From Acidimicrobiaceae bacterium (GTDB taxonomy: Bacteria > Actinomycetota > Acidimicrobiia > Acidimicrobiales > UBA8592): DNA of 5,507 nt. A program made the translations under genes and the position numbers. The notes under the pieces are model-generated. The model did no database searches and was not told the origin of the DNA. It saw nothing but the letters and a program-made list of their open reading frames with translations. This document shows, one piece after another, positions 1 through 4,965 of the stretch. How positions within the stretch are numbered: position 1 is the stretch's first letter; each line of letters starts with the position of its first letter. The stretch is taken from assembly GCA_002713485.1 (NCBI GenBank), contig PAWI01000036.1, forward strand, positions 8,847 through 14,353, read 5' to 3'.

Positions 1-348
1 CATCCTGCTCTTCCACCTGCATATGGCGGCTCATCAACCGAAGACGAGCTGGGGATGGGAATACACGGTGGTAGGGATGAGACTTCAGTTTTTATGTTCT
101 TGAGACCAGATTTAGTGGATTTAACTAAGGCTGAGCGCAGAATCCCTGAGAAGTTAGATAGAAACAAGCATGTGAAATTTGGTGGTTCTGTTTCATTTGG
201 TTGGCTGTCAAATGACTTTCATGAAGATGGCTATATCGGTGACCCAACTGGTGCCTCTATCGAATTAGGTGAAACACTTTTTAACTCTGCGGTTGAATCT
301 TTATGTGAAGCTTTAGCTGAGATTAAAACTTTTTCTTTTAAGGAGTAG
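1..348 (+). CDS. Creatininase-family amidohydrolase, C-terminal part (5' truncated by window)
   Basis: The reading frame is open from base 1 and gives 115 residues before TAG at 346-348, so the gene starts outside the window; family members are about 240-260 residues. The motif GIHGGRDETS (residues 20-29 of the visible part) followed by LRPDLV matches the creatininase-family (PF02633) signature H-x-G-x-x-E-T-S, whose Glu is a metal ligand in creatininase. FGGSVSFGWLSNDF and IGDPTGAS further on are also typical of the family's C-terminal half. Members hydrolyse linear or cyclic amides (creatinine to creatine, formamide side products, or peptide trimming as in MftE) and are cytoplasmic metalloenzymes. 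The gene runs directly into a hydantoinase, which suggests a role in cyclic amide or ureide breakdown rather than cofactor maturation. The exact substrate cannot be told, and the N-terminal metal ligands are not in view. There is no internal start to prefer: Met at 55 lies within the conserved region and is not the real start. Confidence 0.88.
   Translation, partial: HPALPPAYGGSSTEDELGMGIHGGRDETSVFMFLRPDLVDLTKAERRIPEKLDRNKHVKFGGSVSFGWLSNDFHEDGYIGDPTGASIELGETLFNSAVESLCEALAEIKTFSFKE
340..345 (+). promoter_or_regulatory. Shine-Dalgarno AAGGAG for the hydantoinase
   Basis: AAGGAG lies five bases before ATG at 351. A GTG at 348, which overlaps the TAG of the upstream gene, would leave only a two-base spacer, so the ATG at 351 is the better start. 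The site lies in the last codons of the creatininase-like gene, so translation of the two genes may be coupled. Confidence 0.8.
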
Positions 349-350
349 TG

Positions 351-1760
351 ATGAAGCTTATTCGTGGAGGAACAGTCGTAAATGCAAACCATACCGCTCG
401 TTATGAGGTTTTGATTGCCGGTGACAAAATAGCGGCTCTACTTGACCCCAACAGCGACATTCTTGATTCGATAGACAACTCGAATTGCGAAATAATTGAT
501 GCTTCAGACAAATACGTAATACCAGGAGGAGTGGACTCACATGTACATCTTCAACTGCCTATGTCTGACCAAGCTACATCTAGCGATACCTTCGAAACCG
601 GAACCCAAGCTGCAGCTTGGGGTGGAACCACAACCGTTATTGATTTCGCTGGCCAAATCAAAGGGACCGCTGTCCCAGAGGCGATTGAAGCTCGTATGGC
701 TGAAGCTGATGGGCAATGCGCTATTGATTATTCTTTTCATCTTTCAGTAGGTGATGTGCACAAACAGTCACTGATAGATATTCGGAACACAATAGAAGCT
801 GGAATAACAAGTTATAAGTTATTTATGGCATACCCAGATGCTTGGTATTCTGATGATGGTCAGATACTTCAAGTAATGCAGTTGGCTGCCGAAACAGGTG
901 CGATGACCATGATGCACGCAGAAAACGGTATTGCTATTGACGTGCTAAGAGAGCAAGCTGGAACACAAGGCAAGTTGGGATCAGTTTGGCATGGTCGGAC
1001 ACGCCCGCCTGAACTGGAAGGGGAAGCTACCCATAGGGCAATACAGTTAGCTGTCGTTGCTGGCGCCCCACTCTACATAGTTCATCTATCATCCCTCAAC
1101 GCCCTCAGAGAAGTATCACGGGCACGCGATGAAGGACGCAACGTATTCGCAGAAACCTGCCCCCAGTACTTGTACCTCAGTTTAGAGGAGCACTTAGATC
1201 AACCTGGCATAGACGGCCTCCGCCATGTTTGTTCCCCTCCTCTGCGTTCGATTGAAGAACGGCATCAGGAAAACCTATGGATGGGTCTAAGGGCAGATGA
1301 CTTGTCTGTCGTAGCCACTGACCATTGCCCATTCTGTGACGCCGAGAAGCTATTAGGTGCCGAAGATTTTCGGGATGTGCCAAACGGGTTGGGAGTCATT
1401 GAACATCGAATGGATCTTTTGTTTCAAGGCGTTCGAACAGGCGAGATCAGTTTGCAGAGGTGGGTTGAGCTGTGTTCCACGACACCGGCTCGTCTCTTTG
1501 GCCTCCAAGGGCGCAAGGGCATCATTGCTCCTGGAGCTGATGCCGATATTGTAATTTTCAATCCAGACACAGAACATATTCTTGGTGCTAGCAGTCATCA
1601 TATGGCTCTTGATCATTCTGTTTGGGAAGGAATTAAAGTCCAGGGACAATCTGAAAGTGTACTTAGCCGAGGTTCATTCGTAATTCAGGATAGGCATTTC
1701 GTTGGTAGGGCTGGACATGGTGAATTCTTGAAAAGGTCCCTCCCGGAACCTTTGCGTTAA
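351..1760 (+). CDS. hydA: Dihydropyrimidinase / D-hydantoinase
   Basis: Complete 469-residue cyclic-amide hydrolase, close to the usual 460-480 of the family. It is expected to open the ring of dihydropyrimidines or 5-substituted hydantoins to N-carbamoyl amino acids, in the cytoplasm, with two metal ions. The whole ligand set can be placed: His64 and His66 (VDSHVHLQLP), the carboxylated Lys156 (SYKLFMAY), His189 (MMHAEN), His245 (IVHLSS) and Asp324 (ATDHCPF). Tyr161, Ser295 (CSPPLR) and Asn345 (VPNGLG) fit the substrate-binding positions known from bacterial hydantoinases. The C-terminal segment GADADIVIFNPD is the usual beta-sandwich return. The start is chosen by the AAGGAG site; GTG at 348 would add one residue. 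It follows the creatininase-like gene without a gap and converges on the LLM gene, sharing TTAA at the stops. In E. coli a hydantoinase (hyuA) sits near yqeB/yqeC, so its presence here fits the locus. Allantoinase is a related alternative, but the HLQLP and DHCPF contexts favour hydantoinase. Substrate and stereospecificity are not resolved. Confidence 0.93.
   Translation: MKLIRGGTVVNANHTARYEVLIAGDKIAALLDPNSDILDSIDNSNCEIIDASDKYVIPGGVDSHVHLQLPMSDQATSSDTFETGTQAAAWGGTTTVIDFAGQIKGTAVPEAIEARMAEADGQCAIDYSFHLSVGDVHKQSLIDIRNTIEAGITSYKLFMAYPDAWYSDDGQILQVMQLAAETGAMTMMHAENGIAIDVLREQAGTQGKLGSVWHGRTRPPELEGEATHRAIQLAVVAGAPLYIVHLSSLNALREVSRARDEGRNVFAETCPQYLYLSLEEHLDQPGIDGLRHVCSPPLRSIEERHQENLWMGLRADDLSVVATDHCPFCDAEKLLGAEDFRDVPNGLGVIEHRMDLLFQGVRTGEISLQRWVELCSTTPARLFGLQGRKGIIAPGADADIVIFNPDTEHILGASSHHMALDHSVWEGIKVQGQSESVLSRGSFVIQDRHFVGRAGHGEFLKRSLPEPLR
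1731..1754 (-). terminator. Weak hairpin at the convergent gene ends, possible terminator
   Basis: Arms AAAGGT-CC (1732-1739) and GG-A-ACCTTT (1745-1753) pair as 6 bp plus 2 bp with one bulged A and a five-base loop. Read on the minus strand the hairpin begins four bases after the LLM stop codon and ends in CCTTTTC, so it could act as a weak intrinsic terminator for the minus-strand operon. The T run is short and mostly inside the stem. The hairpin lies inside the last codons of the hydantoinase. It is the only terminator-like structure noticed near the junction. Confidence 0.3.
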
Positions 1761-2707
1761 ATCGGTATAAGAATAGACGCAATCTGTTCTAAGTATTGTT
1801 TTGGATTTGGCATATCAAACATTGGTATTAGAAACTCGTCAACATTATTCTTTTCACAGATCGTATAAAGTTCTTCCTTGCATTCTGATGGGCTTCCTTG
1901 AATTATGAATGGCGCAATCCATCTATCCTCGACGTAACGTGATGCTGACTCAAGCCCGCCACTCATGGCTGAACGTATCTTATTGATTTCCGCTGGCTTT
2001 ATCCCTATCTTCTCTTTAACATGCTGTGGAGCATCGACGAGTCGATACGTCATATGGGGCCGCACAAATTCGAGGTCCTGCTCGTCGGTTACGATAGCCG
2101 TTGAGTAGCAAATTTTTGCTGGTTTGTTATTCCTAACCTTTTGAACGTACTCACTCAATTCTGGCTTATAGATAAAATCCAACATGACGCCATCTGCTAA
2201 TTCTCCCCCAAGAGCGAGCATTTTAGGACCTCGACCAGCGAGCCATATTTCTATATCTTTCCTTGAGTAGTCAACCTGCGCTGCCTCTACTGATGCGATT
2301 ATTCCATCGTGAGACACTCTTTTTCCTGTGAGGAGCTTACGCGTAATACTAATTGCATCCTTTACAGCTGTTAATGGCTTAACTCTTCTGATTTCAAGCG
2401 GGTCTAAAGTTAGTGAGCCTCCTGCGCCTATACCTAGAAAAGCTCTTCCACCAGATAGTTCGTCAAGAGTCATTATCGCTGCAGCAGTTTGGGCAGGATG
2501 ACGGGTATAGGGGTTCGTGATACCTGGACCTATTTCGATCTGTTTTGTTTCCAATGCAATTGCGGTCATTACGATATGGACATCTCTAGTTGCTAGACCT
2601 TCGTCGTATACCCAGCACCTTTGAAAACCAAGGTTTTCAGCGTGCTTTACTATTTGGACAATCTCGTTGATTGGGCATTCTGGAATGACATTTAAACTTA
2701 TTTTCAT
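1757..2707 (-). CDS. LLM-class (luciferase-like) flavin- or F420-dependent oxidoreductase
   Basis: Complete 316-residue protein of the bacterial-luciferase-like TIM-barrel superfamily (PF00296). Residues 59-97 carry the typical run GPGITNPYTRHPAQ, then MTLDELSGGRAFLGIGAGG, and residues 158-176 (GRGPKMLALGGELADGVML) form the second conserved block. This pattern is closest to proteins annotated as F420-dependent methylene-tetrahydromethanopterin reductase-like, but the sequence does not separate F420 from FMN. The usual chemistry is hydride transfer or flavin-dependent monooxygenation of a small molecule in the cytoplasm. No signal peptide or membrane segment is seen. ATG at 2707 follows the yqeC stop by two bases and has AAGG seven bases upstream, so it is the last gene of the minus-strand operon. 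Its place beside yqeC is unusual, since mocA holds that place in E. coli. A catabolic step on the same heterocycle is inferred, not shown. Confidence 0.9.
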   Translation of the reverse strand: MKISLNVIPECPINEIVQIVKHAENLGFQRCWVYDEGLATRDVHIVMTAIALETKQIEIGPGITNPYTRHPAQTAAAIMTLDELSGGRAFLGIGAGGSLTLDPLEIRRVKPLTAVKDAISITRKLLTGKRVSHDGIIASVEAAQVDYSRKDIEIWLAGRGPKMLALGGELADGVMLDFIYKPELSEYVQKVRNNKPAKICYSTAIVTDEQDLEFVRPHMTYRLVDAPQHVKEKIGIKPAEINKIRSAMSGGLESASRYVEDRWIAPFIIQGSPSECKEELYTICEKNNVDEFLIPMFDMPNPKQYLEQIASILIPI

Positions 2708-2709
2708 GT

Positions 2710-3444
2710 TTACGCCTTGAACTGTTCTTCAAAAGATACACCAATAAGACGCATTTGAGAATCAATCATTTTGACTGCTTCGTACAGTTCATGTACTAGA
2801 ACTGTATTTTCTTCACTAACTTTTGTTACGGCAATAACCATTTCTGATTTCTTTGGAAGTTCCTTGAGGCTCCCTCTCCGAGAAAGCAAAACCTTGGCTG
2901 CTGAGCGTGGAGTTAACCTTTGATAGGGTTCACATTCAGCTATTGCCGCTACTCGTAACGGTCTATGACATTGGTCTGCTATCACTCTCCCTAGAGCATC
3001 AGCACCGATGACTGAGATCATCATGGTCGTTTTCGATGGAATAACTGGTTCATAGTCTGCTGGTGCTTTGAATGGTTTCCTTCTTGAGCCATCCGCCTCC
3101 ACAACCATATGATCTACATGGGAAAACCATTGATCGCAGATTTGCTTCTCAAGACCGATAGCCTTTTGCCCAGCGATTTTCTCCCAGATCATCACTGTCT
3201 CTTGGTGTTGGATTGATCGTATTTCGTCAGCATTGGGTTTTATAAGTGTTCGTAGACCGTTGCTTTGATCGCTTCCCATTTTTGTTGTTGTTGTGAGAAC
3301 GGTTCGGCCTAGAAGCTGGTTTCCGAGTGCATGAAGCAAGGTAGTCTTGCCTCCTCCTCCGACTAGGGAAATGAGATGGCGATCTCCTTCCTGATGGAGT
3401 TTTAAACTTTCAGCAAGACTTCCAAGACTTATGGTTTCAAACAC
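2710..3444 (-). CDS. yqeC: YqeC-type selenium-dependent hydroxylase accessory protein (P-loop NTPase)
   Basis: Complete 244-residue protein matching the YqeC family (TIGR03172), found with selenium-dependent molybdenum hydroxylases. A P-loop, VGGGGKTTLL (residues 28-37), is followed by TTTTKM (51-56) and the family hallmark VVEADGSRRKPFKAP (114-128), then VIGADALG (145-152). The role is thought to be in maturation or selenium loading of the molybdenum enzyme; the biochemistry is not settled. The place where an NKxD-type base-specificity motif might be expected reads AVTKVS (205-210), so nucleotide preference is open. The start is GTG at 3444, which lies inside the 3' end of yqeB (16-base overlap) and has GGAGG ten bases upstream. 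It sits in the order xdhC-yqeB-yqeC, which supports the assignment. No frameshift or missing core motif is seen. Confidence 0.9.
   Translation of the reverse strand: MFETISLGSLAESLKLHQEGDRHLISLVGGGGKTTLLHALGNQLLGRTVLTTTTKMGSDQSNGLRTLIKPNADEIRSIQHQETVMIWEKIAGQKAIGLEKQICDQWFSHVDHMVVEADGSRRKPFKAPADYEPVIPSKTTMMISVIGADALGRVIADQCHRPLRVAAIAECEPYQRLTPRSAAKVLLSRRGSLKELPKKSEMVIAVTKVSEENTVLVHELYEAVKMIDSQMRLIGVSFEEQFKA
2715..2718 (-). promoter_or_regulatory. Shine-Dalgarno AAGG for the LLM oxidoreductase
   Basis: AAGG on the minus strand sits seven bases before the ATG at 2707 and lies in the last codons of yqeC. It supports this start and translational coupling to yqeC. Confidence 0.6.
2783..2813 (+). 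terminator. Hairpin plus T-run antisense to yqeC, possible plus-strand terminator
   Basis: TACAGTTC (2783-2790) and GAACTGTA (2799-2806) are perfect eight-base arms with an eight-base loop, followed on the plus strand by TTTTCTT. This has the shape of an intrinsic terminator, but the stem is A+T-rich and it lies about 1 kb past the hydantoinase stop, within yqeC. It could stop antisense read-through from the plus-strand operon, or be chance. Confidence 0.2.
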
Positions 3445-4220
3445 GAAAACACCGCCTCCAGTACTCCTCCGCCTATCGATAATGCCTTATCGGATATGAA
3501 TCTCCAGTTCTCTGTTTGCCTAGGGTCAATATCGCCTATTTTCATATTTTTATGCGTATTGACCGATGGATGTATTAACCCTCTGACCACCCCATCAAAT
3601 GGCGCATTTATTGCCTTTTCTTCGATGATGCCAAGAACTTGGTCTTTGACGACTGAGTCTCCTATTTTTACATTCCAACGGGTTCTGCCATCCTTCGGTG
3701 ACCGAAGGACACGTTCATCTCCTCTACCTTCTATTGGTTCAGGGCTTCCGGTATTGTCTATAGCTTTACCATCCTTTATTACTCTTCCTAAGGAATGGCC
3801 TCGTTTAGTTTCGATTACAAAGTGGCAATCAAGGTTGGCAGTAAAGCCGGGCCCTAACCCAATAACGATGGGGGCATCCGAAATGCTGGTATCAATGTTT
3901 TTCTTAGCAAGGCGTGCATCAATAATTATTGTTGGATTTATCTCTGGGATTGCTTCGTTCACCAGAACGGCAATTATTCCTTCTTTGCTCTTTGAGAGCG
4001 CTTTCGATTTAGAGTCGAAGAGCTGCACAGCCATGTTCTCTATCTGAATAGATTTTTCATAGACTGCGTTAGCCGCTGTAACTGAGCGACGAACCGCTAG
4101 TGGGAATGGTAACTCGGTTACAACAATTGGAAACCCAACATGATGAAGGCGAGCTATTACTCCTGTGGCAAGGTCGCCTCCGCCCCGGACGAGGCACAGC
4201 TCTTTACGAAATGTTGTCAC
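3429..4220 (-). CDS. yqeB: YqeB (EF2563 family) selenium-dependent molybdenum hydroxylase system protein
   Basis: Complete 263-residue member of the EF2563/YqeB family (TIGR03309), a marker of selenium-dependent molybdenum hydroxylase loci; molecular function is unknown. Recognisable blocks are LVRGGGDLATGVIARLH (10-26), TELPFPLAVRRSVTAANAVY (35-54), IIIDARLAKK (98-107), GLGPGFTA (121-128), ETKRGHSLGRV (137-147), IGDIDPR (228-234) and LSIGGGVLEAV (247-257). Residues 187-216 (IGDSVVKDQVLG onward, with INAPFDGVVRGLI) resemble a lipoyl/biotinyl-like beta hammerhead, which is inference. The first block looks like a dinucleotide-type glycine-rich loop. GTG at 4220 is the start, supported by GAGGT eight bases upstream; it overlaps the end of xdhC by 17 bases. 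The adjacent xdhC and yqeC support a shared task in maturing a molybdenum hydroxylase that is not in the window. Confidence 0.93.
   Translation of the reverse strand: MTTFRKELCLVRGGGDLATGVIARLHHVGFPIVVTELPFPLAVRRSVTAANAVYEKSIQIENMAVQLFDSKSKALSKSKEGIIAVLVNEAIPEINPTIIIDARLAKKNIDTSISDAPIVIGLGPGFTANLDCHFVIETKRGHSLGRVIKDGKAIDNTGSPEPIEGRGDERVLRSPKDGRTRWNVKIGDSVVKDQVLGIIEEKAINAPFDGVVRGLIHPSVNTHKNMKIGDIDPRQTENWRFISDKALSIGGGVLEAVFSCLKP
3455..3459 (-). promoter_or_regulatory. Shine-Dalgarno GGAGG deciding the yqeC GTG start
   Basis: GGAGG on the minus strand, within the Gly-Gly-Val-Leu-Glu codons of yqeB, lies ten bases before GTG at 3444. The site makes the GTG a credible start and implies re-initiation or coupling with yqeB translation. 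Confidence 0.65.
3691..3709. repeat. 19-bp perfect palindrome inside yqeB
   Basis: The sequence TCCTTCGGT-G-ACCGAAGGA has two perfect nine-base arms around one central base. It falls in the codons for VLRSPKD (residues 171-177) of yqeB. As RNA it would form an eight-base-pair stem with a three-base loop. Position inside a gene argues against a normal promoter operator; an mRNA hairpin or chance are both possible. Confidence 0.5.
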
Positions 4221-4965
4221 CTGCGATTACCTCAGCCAATATGGAAACTGCTATTTCTTCCGGACTTTCTGCAGCAATTTCAATCCCAATTGGAGTTGCA
4301 ATGCGCTCCAATTCTTCCGTTCTCATTCCTGATCCCATGAGCTTCTCTCTCACGACTTTCCATCGTTGAGTGCTACCCATTAATCCAATATATGCAGCAG
4401 GAGTTTGTATGATCAATGGTAAGACTTTGCAATCTACGTCAGCGTTTCTTGTGACTATGACGACTCTAGTGTGCTCGTCAATCAATTCTTCTTCAATTGC
4501 GGTAGCCAAATCACCTGTTAGCGTTTCTCCTTCTCCAGCAAAGGTAGTTATAACATCTTCACGGTCATCCCAGACTATGACTTTGTACCCTAGCCAACTA
4601 GATAGTTCTGAAACCGCTTTACCGATATGTCCTGCTCCGAGTATGAGTATTGTTGTTTGTGGCATAAATGGCTCCAAATATATTGTGACATCTCCACCAC
4701 AGACACCGGGATCTCCTTGTGATGGGTCCACTAATGTGTAGGAAAGTTGTCGTGATTTCTTCTCCGAGATTGATTCCCTGGCTGCACTGATAACGCGAAA
4801 CTCCATTTCGCCTCCACCTATTGTTCCGAAAGTAGAGCCATCATCATAAACCAGCATTTTCGCTCCGGCTTTTCTAGGGACTGACCGATCAGTCTCAATT
4901 ACCGTACACAAAACAACTGTTTGCCTGCAAGAAATCGCCTGTAGTAGTTCTTCAAAGATTTTCAT
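4204..4965 (-). CDS. xdhC: XdhC/CoxI-family molybdenum cofactor insertion protein
   Basis: Complete 253-residue protein with the two XdhC modules. The N-terminal XdhC/CoxI domain shows VLCTVIETDRSVPRKAGAKM (18-37), GTIGGGEMEFRV (47-58) and PGVCGGDVTIYLEP (86-99), including the conserved Cys89. The C-terminal Rossmann-like XdhC_C domain has ILGAGHIGKAV (108-118), AAYIGLMGS (190-198) and IATPIGIEIAAESPEEIAVS (222-241). XdhC proteins bind molybdenum cofactor, promote its sulfuration and deliver it to xanthine dehydrogenase-type hydroxylases in the cytoplasm. ATG at 4965 is preferred because it forms an ATGA overlap with the upstream stop and begins MKIFEELLQA like family members; ATG at 4974 would add MVS but sits only two bases from AAAAGG. 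Tight overlap with yqeB and the amidohydrolase gene marks one operon. The target hydroxylase is outside the window. Confidence 0.94.
   Translation of the reverse strand: MKIFEELLQAISCRQTVVLCTVIETDRSVPRKAGAKMLVYDDGSTFGTIGGGEMEFRVISAARESISEKKSRQLSYTLVDPSQGDPGVCGGDVTIYLEPFMPQTTILILGAGHIGKAVSELSSWLGYKVIVWDDREDVITTFAGEGETLTGDLATAIEEELIDEHTRVVIVTRNADVDCKVLPLIIQTPAAYIGLMGSTQRWKVVREKLMGSGMRTEELERIATPIGIEIAAESPEEIAVSILAEVIAGDNIS
4229..4233 (-). promoter_or_regulatory. Shine-Dalgarno GAGGT deciding the yqeB GTG start
   Basis: GAGGT on the minus strand lies eight bases before GTG at 4220, within the final codons of xdhC (Ala-Glu-Val-Ile). It explains the non-ATG start and the 17-base overlap. Confidence 0.7.

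Noticed and set aside
348..353. GTG at 348 as the start of the hydantoinase
   Set aside because: It leaves only two bases after AAGGAG, while ATG at 351 has a normal five-base spacer.
1353..1649. Minus-strand open frame of 98 codons opposite the hydantoinase end
   Set aside because: It is antisense to conserved hydantoinase residues around DHCPF and the C-terminal domain, and the product resembles no family.
3496..4047. Plus-strand open frame of 183 codons opposite yqeB
   Set aside because: It lies fully antisense to a well-conserved yqeB, gives a low-complexity Ser/Pro/Ile-rich product with no recognisable motif, and has no credible ribosome binding site that I can see. It is a shadow frame.
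4370..4741. Plus-strand open frame of 123 codons opposite xdhC
   Set aside because: It is antisense to the conserved XdhC Rossmann domain; its Ser/Thr-rich composition is what the complement of that region gives.
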